Positions 1-11,377 of a stretch of 14,944 nucleotides of DNA are shown piece by piece. Source of the DNA: Mariprofundaceae bacterium (GTDB taxonomy: Bacteria > Pseudomonadota > Zetaproteobacteria > Mariprofundales > J009). The first letter of the stretch is position 1. Each line of letters opens with the position of its first letter. The position numbers and the translations under genes are program-made. The notes beneath the pieces are model-generated. The model saw only the letters and a list, made by a program, of their open reading frames with translations. It was not told the DNA's origin and did no database searches. The stretch lies in assembly GCA_015489095.1 (NCBI GenBank), contig WFMN01000140.1:1-14944 (forward strand). Reading direction: 5' to 3'.

Positions 1-1
1 C

Positions 2-985
2 GCCGCGCTGCTGGAGATTCCCAACCCCGTGCACGATTCGGTGCCGGACGGGGCGGACGAGACGGCCAATGTGGAGCTGCGTCGCTGGGGCGAGCCACGC
101 ACGGACACGGTTCCCAACCATTGGGAGATCGGTGGCGCGCGGCTCGATTTTGAGGCCGGCGCACTGTTGGCGGGAAGCCGCTTTTCGGTGCTGCGCGGCC
201 CGATGGCGCGGCTGGAGCGGGCGCTGATGCAGTTCATGCTCGATCTGCATGTCGATCGCCACGGCTATGAAGAGGTGTGGGTGCCGGCGATTGTCAATCG
301 CGAGACGATGACCGGCACCGGCCAGTTGCCCAAGTTCGAGGAGGATCTCTACCGCCTGGCCGGTGAAGACGCCTTCTTGATCCCCACCGCCGAGGTGCCG
401 GTGACCAACCTCTACCGCGGGCAGATTCTGGATGGGGCGCGGCTGCCGATCCGCCACTGCGCCTACACCCCCTGTTTCCGCCGCGAGGCGGGGTCGGCGG
501 GCAAGGATGTGCGCGGGCTGATCCGTCAGCATCAGTTCGACAAGGTGGAGCTGGTGCAACTGCTGCACCCGCAGCAGGCCGAGGCGGGGCTGTTTGAGCT
601 GACCGCCCACGCCGAGGCGGTGTTGCAGGCGCTGGCGCTCCCCTACCGGGTGGTGGCGCTCTGCGCCGGCGATATCGGTTTTTCCGCCGAGAAGACGCTC
701 GATCTGGAGGTGTGGCTGCCGGGGCAGCAGTGCTACCGCGAGATCTCCTCCTGCTCGTCGTTCGGCCAGTTTCAGGGGCGGCGGGCGGGGATTCGCTTCC
801 GCGACGGCGCCAAGGGCAAGCCACAGCCGGTGGCTACCCTCAACGGTTCCGGGCTGGCGATCGGCCGCACGCTGGTGGCGCTGTTGGAAAACGGCTGGCA
901 GACCGACGGCTCGGTGCGGCTGCCCGAGGTGTTGCACCCCTATATGGGGGGCATGGCGGTGATCCCGCCGATGATGGAGGGGTAA
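2..985 (+). CDS. serS: Seryl-tRNA synthetase, 3' part (5' end outside window)
   Basis: Cytosolic class II aminoacyl-tRNA synthetase that charges tRNA-Ser (and tRNA-Sec where present). The frame is open from base 2 with no start codon; the first residues (AALLEIPNPVHDSVP, then a DE-NVE-RRWG stretch) match the end of the N-terminal coiled-coil region of SerRS, so roughly the first quarter of the protein lies upstream. A GTG at 29 is internal, not a start. Visible class II motifs are motif 1 (around LRGPMARLERALMQFML), motif 2 (FRREAGSAGKDVRGLIRQHQF, which contacts ATP and the acceptor end) and motif 3 (GSGLAIGRTLVALLENG) near the C-terminus. The stop is separated from the metG start by a single base, so the two synthetase genes are almost certainly co-transcribed. 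The visible part shows no disruption. Confidence 0.97.
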   Translation, partial: AALLEIPNPVHDSVPDGADETANVELRRWGEPRTDTVPNHWEIGGARLDFEAGALLAGSRFSVLRGPMARLERALMQFMLDLHVDRHGYEEVWVPAIVNRETMTGTGQLPKFEEDLYRLAGEDAFLIPTAEVPVTNLYRGQILDGARLPIRHCAYTPCFRREAGSAGKDVRGLIRQHQFDKVELVQLLHPQQAEAGLFELTAHAEAVLQALALPYRVVALCAGDIGFSAEKTLDLEVWLPGQQCYREISSCSSFGQFQGRRAGIRFRDGAKGKPQPVATLNGSGLAIGRTLVALLENGWQTDGSVRLPEVLHPYMGGMAVIPPMMEG

Positions 986-986
986 C

Positions 987-2531
987 ATGTCCGGTCAGGA
1001 AAGCTACTATGTGACCACACCGATCTACTATGTGAACGACGATCCCCATTTGGGGCATCTCTACACCACGGTGGCGGCCGATGTGCTGGCGCGTCATCAG
1101 CGCCTCTCCGGGCGTGACACCTTCTTTCTTACCGGAGTTGATGAACATGGGCAGAAGGTGCAGCAGGCGGCAAAGGCGCGTGGGATCGCGCCGTTGGCGC
1201 TCGCCGACGAGGTGGTGGCGCGCTACCAGATGCTGTGGCCTAGGTTTTCGATCAGCAACGACGACTTCATCCGTACCAGTTCCGCCCGCCACCAGCGGGG
1301 GGTGGCGGCGATGTGGCGGCGCCTGCGTGAGAATGGCGCGTTGTACAAAGGGTTTTACGAGGATTGGTACTGCGTCCCCTGCGAGACCTACTGGACGGAG
1401 ACCCAGCTACACGACCACGGCGATGACGGGCGCTGCCCCGACTGCAACCGGCCGGTGGAGCGGGTGCAGGAGGAGTCGTGGTTTTTCCGGCTGAGCGACT
1501 ATCAACAGCCGCTGCTCGACCATTATGACGCCAATCCCGATTTCATCGGCCCCGAATCGCGGCGTAACGAGGTGCGCAGCTTCGTCGCCGGCGGGCTGAA
1601 CGATCTGTCGGTGTCGCGCACCACCTTCGATTGGGGGGTGCCGGTGCCGGACGACGATGGCCATGTGGTCTATGTCTGGATCGATGCGTTGACCAACTAT
1701 CTGTCGGCGCTGGGCTTTCCCGATGAGGAGGCTCCACGGATGCGTTTCTGGCCGGCGTCGGTGCACCTGATCGGTAAGGATATCCTGCGCTTTCACGCGG
1801 TCTATTGGCCGGCGATGTTGATGGCGGCGGGGCTGCCGTTGCCGCAGCGGGTGTTTGCCCACGGCTGGTGGACGGTCGATGGTGAAAAGATGAGCAAGTC
1901 CAAGGGGAACGCGCTCTCGCCGGATGCGATGCTGGCGCAAGTGGACGCCGATGTGATCCGCTATTTTCTGCTGCGCGAGGTGCCGTTCGGTCACGATGGC
2001 GATTTCTCGTTCGATGCGCTTAAGCGCCGCTACAACAGCGAGCTGGCCAACGATCTCGGCAACATGCTCAACCGTTCGTTGTCGATGCTGCATAAGTACC
2101 GCGACGGGGTGCTGGGGGAGGTCGGCGAGGAGCAGCCGCGGGATCGGGCGTGGATCGCCGACATCGAGGCGATGCAGTTGGAGGTGGATCGATTCATGCG
2201 ACAACAGGCGTTCCATCTGGCGCTGGAGCGGATCCACACCGTGGTGCGCCACGGCAACCGCTATGTGGAGGAGAGTGCGCCGTGGAGCTTGGCCAAGCAG
2301 CAGCAACAGGCGCGGCTGGATGGGGTGCTCTACCATCTGATCGAGGGGTTGCGGCTGGTGGTGTTGCAGCTCTCCCCCTTCATGCCGAACAAGTGTGCGG
2401 CGATGATGGCGCAGATCATGGGGGATCGCGCCGACGAGGCGCAGGTGTTGTCGCACCACGGCGGTTGGGGGCTTTTGGCGGCAGGGCATCGCTGTGCCAA
2501 GCCGTCGCCGGTCTTTCCCCGCATGGAATAG
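987..2531 (+). CDS. metG: Methionyl-tRNA synthetase, short form
   Basis: Class I synthetase that charges initiator and elongator tRNA-Met. The 514-residue product has the HIGH-type signature HLGH at residues 21-24, a zinc knuckle with Cys129, Cys132, Cys150 and Cys153, and the KMSKS loop at 301-305, followed by the helical anticodon-binding domain (about 340-480). It ends there: the C-terminal EMAP/OB-fold tRNA-binding extension that makes the E. coli enzyme about 677 residues is absent, as in many short MetRS, and no separate extension is encoded nearby. The ATG at 987 is chosen because GGAGGGG lies just upstream within the serS end and the N-terminus (YYVTTPIYYVND) is canonical. The gene follows serS by one base and precedes the DUF2062 gene by 15 bases. 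Confidence 0.98.
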   Translation: MSGQESYYVTTPIYYVNDDPHLGHLYTTVAADVLARHQRLSGRDTFFLTGVDEHGQKVQQAAKARGIAPLALADEVVARYQMLWPRFSISNDDFIRTSSARHQRGVAAMWRRLRENGALYKGFYEDWYCVPCETYWTETQLHDHGDDGRCPDCNRPVERVQEESWFFRLSDYQQPLLDHYDANPDFIGPESRRNEVRSFVAGGLNDLSVSRTTFDWGVPVPDDDGHVVYVWIDALTNYLSALGFPDEEAPRMRFWPASVHLIGKDILRFHAVYWPAMLMAAGLPLPQRVFAHGWWTVDGEKMSKSKGNALSPDAMLAQVDADVIRYFLLREVPFGHDGDFSFDALKRRYNSELANDLGNMLNRSLSMLHKYRDGVLGEVGEEQPRDRAWIADIEAMQLEVDRFMRQQAFHLALERIHTVVRHGNRYVEESAPWSLAKQQQQARLDGVLYHLIEGLRLVVLQLSPFMPNKCAAMMAQIMGDRADEAQVLSHHGGWGLLAAGHRCAKPSPVFPRME

Positions 2532-2546
2532 GCCGCAGAGTCGCTG

Positions 2547-3056
2547 TTGACCCCGAGAAAGCTCATTGCCCGCTACTTTCCCGATCCTGAGACGATTCGG
2601 AACCATAAGAACCTGCGCTGTTTCGGGTCGCTGCTGGTCAACCCCGGGCTATGGCACCTGAACCGCCACTCGGTGGCCAAGGCGTTTGCGGTCGGCATCT
2701 TCTGCGCCTTTGTGCCGGTGCCGTTTCAGATGGTGCTGGCGGCGTCGTTCGCCATCGTGGTTCATTGCAACATCCCGATTTCGGTGGCGCTGGTGTGGCT
2801 GACCAACCCGATCACCATGCCGCCGGTCTTCTATTTCTGTTACCGCGTCGGGGCGTGGGTGCTGGGGCTGCCCGCCCGCCATTTCGACTTTGAGGCGAGC
2901 CTTGATTGGGTGCTCAACAGCATGCTGCATCTCTGGCAACCTTTTCTGCTGGGGTGCTTGCTTTGCGGGCTGTTGTTCGCGCTGGTGGGGTGGTGCGCCA
3001 TTCATGTGGCTTGGAGGGTCATGGTGACCAGACGCTGGATGAGGAGGAATCAATAA
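2547..3056 (+). CDS. DUF2062 domain membrane protein
   Basis: A 169-residue protein of the DUF2062 family, whose function is not established. The family signature is clear: an N-terminal basic segment (DPETIRNHKNLR, about 13-24), then NRHSVAKAFAVGIFCAFVPV (39-58), then VALVWLTNPITMPPVFYF (80-97). Likely membrane segments are at about 47-71, 76-108 and 132-156, with a basic C-terminus. The start is a TTG at 2547; no ATG or GTG lies between it and the in-frame TAG at 2529, and the family N-terminus fits this position. The Shine-Dalgarno match before it is weak, so coupling to metG, 15 bases upstream, is likely. Its last codons hold a strong GAGGAGG (3041-3047), and its stop overlaps an ATG at 3056, which probably served the next gene before element A was inserted. 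Confidence 0.9.
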   Translation: MTPRKLIARYFPDPETIRNHKNLRCFGSLLVNPGLWHLNRHSVAKAFAVGIFCAFVPVPFQMVLAASFAIVVHCNIPISVALVWLTNPITMPPVFYFCYRVGAWVLGLPARHFDFEASLDWVLNSMLHLWQPFLLGCLLCGLLFALVGWCAIHVAWRVMVTRRWMRRNQ

Positions 3057-3216
3057 TGAGCAGATCGCAAAAAGTCCGTCCATGGACTTTTCGCTTGACG
3101 GGAAGCGAAAAGCGCGGTTTTCACTTCCCTTACAAACCAAGCACTTGCTTGTGCAAGCGCTCGGTTTGCGCGGCCATCCATGGCCGCGATGACAACTTCT
3201 TGCGAAGTCGTCAATA

Positions 3217-3217
<1 letters not shown>
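3056..3217 (+). CDS. Possible 53-codon leader ORF made by inserted repeat
   Basis: This small frame starts at an ATG overlapping the DUF2062 stop (TAATG), with GAGGAGG eight bases upstream, the best ribosome binding site in the area. It stays open through the whole palindromic element A and ends at a TAA overlapping the kinase ATG at 3217 (again TAATG). The product is basic with three cysteines and resembles no family I recognise; it is simply a translation of the repeat. It was probably created when the element entered between the ribosome binding site and the kinase start. It may still be translated and pass ribosomes to the kinase by termination-reinitiation. There is no sign that the peptide itself is selected. 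Confidence 0.3.

Positions 3218-3219
<2 letters not shown>
3059..3219 (+). repeat. Palindromic repeat element A, with 9-bp direct repeat
   Basis: A non-coding insertion built from five adjacent inverted repeats: AAAAGTCC/GGACTTTT (3070-3091), CTTTTCGCTT/AAGCGAAAAG (3087-3112, perfect 10 bp), an imperfect 15-bp stem (3134-3167), GCGGCCAT/ATGGCCGC (3170-3187, perfect) and GACAACTTC-TTGC-GAAGTCGTC (3191-3212, one mismatch). The last two recur as elements B and C. The exact 9-mer TCAATAATG lies on both sides (3050-3058 and 3211-3219), as a target-site duplication would. Element C contains GCGAAGTCGTTAATA, so part of the right-hand copy could instead be the element's own end. No transposase is present; a MITE-like, non-autonomous element is the simplest reading. 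Confidence 0.75.
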
Positions 3220-4122
<903 letters not shown>

Positions 4123-4150
4123 TGGTGGCTTTGCCGCACGCGGGGGATGC

Positions 4151-4438
4151 ATGCCGATCGTGACCTTCCTCCCCTCGGGCAGGAAGATCGAGGTGGAGAA
4201 GGGGGTGACGCTGCTACAGGCGGCGTTGGATCACGGGGTGGAGATCGAGCACTCCTGCGGCGGCAACCTCGCCTGCACCACCTGCCATGTGATTGTGCGA
4301 AAGGGTGGGTGGTGGCTTCCCGGGCCCGCCCCCGATGAGGAGGATCTGCTCGACGCGGTAGTCGGTGTCCAGTCCAACTCGCGATTGGCCTGCCAATTGC
4401 GGGTGACGCGCAACATCACCGTAGAAATCCCCTCCTAA
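4151..4438 (+). CDS. fdx: [2Fe-2S] ferredoxin, adrenodoxin/ISC type
   Basis: A 95-residue plant/adrenodoxin-fold ferredoxin, a one-electron carrier in the cytosol. The cluster ligands are Cys36, Cys42 and Cys45 (in HSCGGNLACTTCHV) and Cys81 (in SRLACQL), giving the C-x5-C-x2-C...C spacing of the ISC ferredoxin that supplies electrons for iron-sulfur cluster assembly. The EEDLLD and SRLACQ stretches are typical of that group; the GGWWLPGPAP segment before EEDLL is less usual. No isc genes are visible nearby; the gene sits between a fructosamine kinase homologue and an LPS-type permease, three bases before the latter. The ATG at 4151 follows GGGGGA. An out-of-frame ATG at 4147 is not used. The family is certain; the ISC role is inferred from similarity alone. 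Confidence 0.93.
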   Translation: MPIVTFLPSGRKIEVEKGVTLLQAALDHGVEIEHSCGGNLACTTCHVIVRKGGWWLPGPAPDEEDLLDAVVGVQSNSRLACQLRVTRNITVEIPS

Positions 4439-4441
4439 ATC

Positions 4442-5530
4442 ATGCCGATTCTCTTTCGCTGGCAGTTTCACGCGCTGCTGCATCGCCTGCTGTTCACCCA
4501 ACTGGCGTTGCTCGCCATCTTTGTCATCATCGAGGCGTTTGATAAATCGCGTCTGCTCGGCCACCACGGCATGACCGCCGGGGTGATGATCGACTATATC
4601 CTGCTCAAGGCTCCGTTGATGGTCGCCGAGTTGATGCCGTTGACGCTGCTGATCGCCGCCGCGATTCACTTGGTAAGCCTGTCGCGTTTTCAGGAGCTGG
4701 TGGCGATGCGTGCCTGTGGCTTGGGGCTGGGAAAGGTGGCGCTGCCGATGGTGGCGGTGGCGCTGGTGGCGATCGTGATCATGGTGGTGTTGACCGAGTG
4801 GGTGACCCCGGCGACCAATGTGCGGCTCAATTACATCGAGCGGGTGCATGTCCATGGTCAAGCGCCGCTTACCACTCGGAAGCTGCACTGGTACCGTGAG
4901 GGCAACCGCTTCTTCCGCGTGGAGCCGCTGACGGGCGATCGGGTGGCGCTGCTGGTGGTGGAGAGCGACGACCAAGGACGGTGGCGGCGGAGGATCGATG
5001 CTAGGCAGGCGCGCTACCGCAACGGTTTCTGGGAGATGGAGCAGGTGGTTATCAGTCAGCCTGATCGTGACCGGGGGGTGGTGGTGACCCGCATGGATCA
5101 CCTGCGTCTGCCGGCGGGTAGCGGGGCGGCGACCATCCGTCAGCCTTGGCCCAACGAGATGAACGGCTGGCAGTTGATGCGTTTTGCCGCCCGATTGCAC
5201 GCGCTGGGGCTGGATGACAGCGGCTACCGCTACGCGCTACAGCGCAAGCTGGCACAGCCGGTGTCGGTGTTGATTATGGTGCTGGTGGCGCTCGCATTCT
5301 GCCTGCAGCAGGGCGGCGGGCGGCGCGCATCCGGCTATAAGGGGCTGGCGCTCGGGTTGCTGTTCGGGTTGCTGCTCTACATCAGCGGCAACGCGGTCGC
5401 CATGCTAACCGGTGGCGGCAGGCTGCCGGTCGCATTCGCCGCTTGGCTGCCCAATCTGGTGTTTGGTGGCTTGGCGCTGTTTGTCCTGCTGCATCGACAG
5501 GAACAGGCGGTGCGCCGCCCCCCGCGCTAG
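4442..5530 (+). CDS. LptF/LptG-family permease
   Basis: A 362-residue inner-membrane protein of the YjgP/YjgQ family. LptF and LptG pair with the ATPase LptB to pull lipopolysaccharide from the inner membrane and push it along the LptC-LptA bridge. Topology fits: TM segments at about 14-32, 56-78 and 100-118, a soluble beta-rich periplasmic domain (about 120-270) and TM segments at about 272-290, 300-320 and 332-351. The LSRFQELVAMRACGLG stretch (80-95) matches the cytoplasmic coupling-helix region that contacts LptB. I cannot tell LptF from LptG with certainty; the C-terminal layout leans to LptG. Its usual partner gene is not adjacent. It starts three bases after the ferredoxin stop without a clear ribosome binding site, suggesting translational coupling, and ends at repeat element B. 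Confidence 0.88.
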   Translation: MPILFRWQFHALLHRLLFTQLALLAIFVIIEAFDKSRLLGHHGMTAGVMIDYILLKAPLMVAELMPLTLLIAAAIHLVSLSRFQELVAMRACGLGLGKVALPMVAVALVAIVIMVVLTEWVTPATNVRLNYIERVHVHGQAPLTTRKLHWYREGNRFFRVEPLTGDRVALLVVESDDQGRWRRRIDARQARYRNGFWEMEQVVISQPDRDRGVVVTRMDHLRLPAGSGAATIRQPWPNEMNGWQLMRFAARLHALGLDDSGYRYALQRKLAQPVSVLIMVLVALAFCLQQGGGRRASGYKGLALGLLFGLLLYISGNAVAMLTGGGRLPVAFAAWLPNLVFGGLALFVLLHRQEQAVRRPPR

Positions 5531-5547
5531 ATCGTCCGTGGAGTTGT

Positions 5548-5594
5548 TGCGCGGCCATCCATGGCCGCGACGATGACTTCTTGCGAAGTCATCG
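5548..5594. repeat. Palindromic repeat element B
   Basis: A short copy of the right half of element A: TTGCGCGGCCATCCATGGCC is identical to A, giving the perfect inverted repeat GCGGCCAT/ATGGCCGC (5551-5558 and 5561-5568), followed by CGATGACTTC-TTGC-GAAGTCATCG (5571-5594), a perfect 10-bp stem with the same TTGC loop. It fills the gap between two convergent genes (permease and the small Cys-rich protein) and could act as a bidirectional transcript end, although no U-run follows on either strand. Confidence 0.8.
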
Positions 5595-5597
5595 CAC

Positions 5598-5792
5598 CTA
5601 CCCTTGGCACTCCTTGCGGAACAGGCAGGGGGTGACGCCGCAGTTTTCGATGCGGCCGAAGCAGTCGGTGTTGCCCTCGGCACGCTGGATGGCGTGAATC
5701 AACTCCGTCTTTTTCATGGTGCTGATCTTCTTGATGCCGAGCGCTTTCGCCATGGTGATCAAGACCGCTTTGGTGACTTTTTTGTTGCTCAT
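5598..5792 (-). CDS. Small SAP/Rho_N-like protein with four cysteines
   Basis: A 64-residue protein. The N-terminal half (TKAVLITMAKALGIKKISTMKK, TELIHAIQRAEG; about 7-40) has the helix-turn-helix pattern of the Rho N-terminal/SAP-like fold, used in other proteins for nucleic-acid binding. The C-terminal tail carries four cysteines (Cys44, Cys51, Cys56, Cys62) in CFG...C...PCLFRKEC, a pattern I recognise from small uncharacterised Rho_N/SAP-type bacterial proteins with a QRAEGN-CFG core; it may bind a metal. The start ATG at 5792 has AGGAG 12 bases upstream. The gene lies 90 bases downstream of alaS on the same strand, so it may be the tail of that operon or have its own promoter (ATAATA at 5811-5816 reads TATTAT on this strand). 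Function unknown. Confidence 0.82.
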   Translation of the reverse strand: MSNKKVTKAVLITMAKALGIKKISTMKKTELIHAIQRAEGNTDCFGRIENCGVTPCLFRKECQG

Positions 5793-5882
5793 TGGGGTGG
5801 AAAACTCCTGATAATATGTAAGGTCGGCGCGAACCGTATCGCCCGGAGTGTGAAGGGCAAGTGAAGGGAAGATGAGGTCGCG

Positions 5883-8479
<2,597 letters not shown>

Positions 8480-8483
<4 letters not shown>

Positions 8484-8966
8484 CCGTTGTCTGCTCCTTC
8501 CTCATCCAAATCGCGCTGTTGCATCGCCTCCATGGCCACCTGCAGCGGATACCCCTTGCCGCACAGGTAGCGCAAGTGGCGCTGCCAGAGCCGGCGGTCG
8601 TGAAAACGCAATCCATCGGGATCGCGCTTGCGCAGCAGCCGACGGCAGGCGCGTGGTTCATCCACATCCGCCTCCGCCGCCGCGCGCTGCAGCGCCTGTT
8701 CGTCCACCCCCTTCTGTCGCGCCTTGATCAGCGCTACCTGCAGCGTCTCCCCGCGCCGGAGGCGGCTTAGCAGGTAGGCTTCGGCAAAGCGCCGGTCGCT
8801 TAAGTAGCCCTGCTGCTGCAGGCGGGCGATCAGCGGCGGGATCTCCCGCGGATCTTCCGCTACCTGTTGCAGCTTGCGGCAAAGCTGCCGCGCGCACTGC
8901 TCCCGCCGGGAGAGCAGCCGGATCGCCCGGGCGTAGAGCCCGTCGGCATCAAGCCGCTTGGCCGCT

Positions 8967-8974
<8 letters not shown>
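8480..8974 (-). CDS. recX: RecX, regulator of RecA; probable CTG start
   Basis: A small cytosolic protein that binds RecA filaments and limits their growth or activity. The conserved frame runs from just inside the recA end to the TGA that overlaps alaS, giving 164 residues, close to the usual length. RecX features are ARAIRLLSRREQCARQL near residue 15-30, then IARLQQQGYLSDRRFAEAYL, and ALIKARQKGVDEQAL about residue 85-100. The frame is closed upstream by a TGA at 8981-8983, and between it and the conserved region there is no ATG, GTG or TTG; the first GTG (8707) would remove over half the protein. CTG at 8974-8972 gives LNKAAKRLDADGLYARAI and overlaps the recA stop (CTGAATAA), with GAGG about 12 bases upstream, so coupled CTG initiation is the best guess. 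An ATC or ATT start is less likely. Confidence 0.85.
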
Positions 8975-9992
<1,018 letters not shown>

Positions 9993-10018
9993 GGCGGATG
10001 CTCCATTTGGTTTGTGGT

Positions 10019-10084
10019 AGGTCGGCGAATGCCGACCTCGCCAAAAGTCCGCAGGCGGACTCGTGGCGCTGGAATCGGCGAATG
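10019..10084. repeat. Palindromic region D upstream of recA
   Basis: Two perfect hairpins stand in the gap before recA: AGGTCGGC-GAAT-GCCGACCT (10019-10038) and AGTCCGC-AG-GCGGACT (10046-10061, flanked by GCCA/TGGC). The 10-mer TCGGCGAATG occurs at 10022-10031 and again at 10075-10084, bracketing the second hairpin. The AAAAGTCCG start of the second hairpin resembles the first hairpin of element A (3070-3091), but the other A/B/C modules are missing, so membership of the same family is tentative. Confidence 0.6.
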
Positions 10085-10090
10085 GTACCG

Positions 10091-10840
10091 TTAATTCAGC
10101 GTAAGCTCCACGCTTTCGAGTAGGTCGGGCGGATGGTCGAGCACCACGGTGTAGTCACGCTCGCCGCCGGCGGCGATCGGGGTGCGATCCGCCTCCGGCG
10201 GGTGCCAATCGGGTTGCTCCAGTTGGGTCAGCGACGGCTGGTGGTGCAGCGTCACCAGCTGCGCATCCCCCGGCTTGCGCGCGCCGCGGCGGTGGGTGAT
10301 CAGCAGCAGCGGCGGCGGCGGGCGGTCGAACATCACCTTGTTGTGGAGTTGCAGGCCGATGGCGAGAAGCGGCGGCGCATCCCGCCGGGTGATCCACTGC
10401 GGTTCCGTGGCGGTAATCCCCCAGCCGATGGAGCGCTGCGGCGCCCACCACGCCTCTAGGCTTTGCAGCAGCGGGGCGTGTGCCCACGCCTGCCGGTTGA
10501 GCCAACCGCCGATGGCGGCCACGATGAGCAGCAGCGCCATCAGCCACGGCCATAGCCGTACCGGTGGGGTGGCGAGCGGCGCGGTCGCCACCGAGGTGGG
10601 CGCCTCTTCTCCGGGGATGATGGCGGCGCTTCCCGTCCGCGGCGCGGCGGCGGGGGGATCCACTACGGGGGCGGTGTGGATGCTGAAGCGGGTGTCACAG
10701 GCCAAGCAGTGAAAAGCGGGGTTGCGCAGAGGAGGGGCGGGCAGGCGGTAGCGGTTACCGCAGTTGGGGCAGCCGACCTCCATCATCGGTGTGGAGGGGG
10801 CTACCGGGCTGTTGTCATCATCCGTGGTTTGGGGTTGCAC
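10091..10840 (-). CDS. MJ0042-type zinc-ribbon, DUF3426 membrane protein
   Basis: A 249-residue single-pass membrane protein of unknown function. An N-terminal zinc ribbon has Cys24, Cys27, Cys45 and Cys48 (VGCPNCGNRYRLP and FHCLACDTRF), followed by a Pro/Ala-rich linker, one membrane helix (about 97-114, WPWLMALLLIVAAIGGWL) and an extracytoplasmic DUF3426-like beta domain. The zinc ribbon should face the cytoplasm. The GTG at 10840 gives the longest form but has no clear ribosome binding site; an ATG pair (10786 and 10783) would remove 18 or 19 poorly conserved residues and is equally compatible with the family. Repeat element C ends about 10 bases upstream of the GTG. recA follows after 98 bases on the same strand, so read-through into recA is possible. 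Confidence 0.82.
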   Translation of the reverse strand: MQPQTTDDDNSPVAPSTPMMEVGCPNCGNRYRLPAPPLRNPAFHCLACDTRFSIHTAPVVDPPAAAPRTGSAAIIPGEEAPTSVATAPLATPPVRLWPWLMALLLIVAAIGGWLNRQAWAHAPLLQSLEAWWAPQRSIGWGITATEPQWITRRDAPPLLAIGLQLHNKVMFDRPPPPLLLITHRRGARKPGDAQLVTLHHQPSLTQLEQPDWHPPEADRTPIAAGGERDYTVVLDHPPDLLESVELTLN

Positions 10841-10851
10841 CTAGGGAAGAA

Positions 10852-10980
10852 GCGAAGTCGTTAATATTGCGCGGCCATTGCGGCAATTCGCGGTTGGAAA
10901 CCGCTCCTACGGTCTGTAGGAGGGGAATCCTTTCCCCGAACCAGCCCTTGGCCGCGATGATGACTTGTTGCGAGGTCGTC
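10852..10980. repeat. Composite palindromic repeat element C
   Basis: Its left end, GCGAAGTCGTTAATA, resembles the right end of element A. It then continues with TTGCGCGGCCA and, after about 70 bp, resumes with TGGCCGCGATGATGACTTGT and GCGAGGTCGTC. The arms GCGGCCA (10871-10877) and TGGCCGC (10949-10955), adjacent in A and B, are thus pushed apart by an insert with three perfect hairpins: GCGGTT/AACCGC (10890-10904), TCCTAC/GTAGGA (10905-10921) and GGGGAA/TTCCCC (10922-10937). The insert resembles GTAGGAGCGG-type REP sequences of gammaproteobacteria. The terminal hairpin (10959-10980) keeps the TTGC loop but has two G-T wobbles and one mismatch. It ends at the DUF2782 stop. Confidence 0.75.
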
Positions 10981-11377
10981 AAAACTCTTTGACCACCCAC
11001 TGTGGTGGCGCCAAATGGCGGGAGCCTCCGGGCAGGCGACGCGAGAACTGGCCGTTGCCATGCTCGTCGAACAGATAGTAGGCGGGGAGGTTGCCCGGCG
11101 GCTTGACCTTGATCATATAGACCCGCCCGTGGCGGGCGTATTCGGTGATATGGGTGCCATCCTGACGGGTGTAGGCGCGCACATCCGCCCCCGCGATCGC
11201 TTCATCGATCGCCTGCGCCTCGGAGGCGGACGGGGGGAGTGCGCCCTCGGGTTGGTGCCGTGCGGCGGTGCGTTGTTCCGCGGATGGCGGTGGCATCGGT
11301 GCGCGATCCGCCCCCCACGCCACCGCCGGTACGACCATCAGCAGCAGCACGACCGCCCCCCTGTGGTGGCGCATCAT
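10979..11377 (-). CDS. DUF2782 family exported protein
   Basis: A 132-residue protein with a Sec-type signal peptide (basic start MMRHHR, hydrophobic core VVLLLMVVPAVA, likely cut near residue 20-23) and a C-terminal DUF2782 domain (about 66-132). Recognisable parts are VRAYTRQDGTHITEYARHG, VYMIKVKPPGNLPAYYLFDE and the terminal PQWVVKEF. The family is small, found mainly in gamma- and betaproteobacteria, and has no known function; the mature protein should be periplasmic. The start ATG at 11377 overlaps the stop of the SRPBCC gene (ATGA) and has GGAAGGG just upstream, so the two are translationally coupled. A second ATG follows directly. Its end runs into repeat element C. Confidence 0.85.
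   Translation of the reverse strand: MMRHHRGAVVLLLMVVPAVAWGADRAPMPPPSAEQRTAARHQPEGALPPSASEAQAIDEAIAGADVRAYTRQDGTHITEYARHGRVYMIKVKPPGNLPAYYLFDEHGNGQFSRRLPGGSRHLAPPQWVVKEF

Noticed and set aside
1407..2606. Long minus-strand frame (399 codons) across metG
   Set aside because: Its His/Arg/Gln-rich composition is typical of antisense frames in GC-rich coding DNA, and metG is intact on the other strand.
5551..5594. Element B as a classical Rho-independent terminator
   Set aside because: The stems are strong, but no T-run follows on either strand, so I list it only as a repeat.
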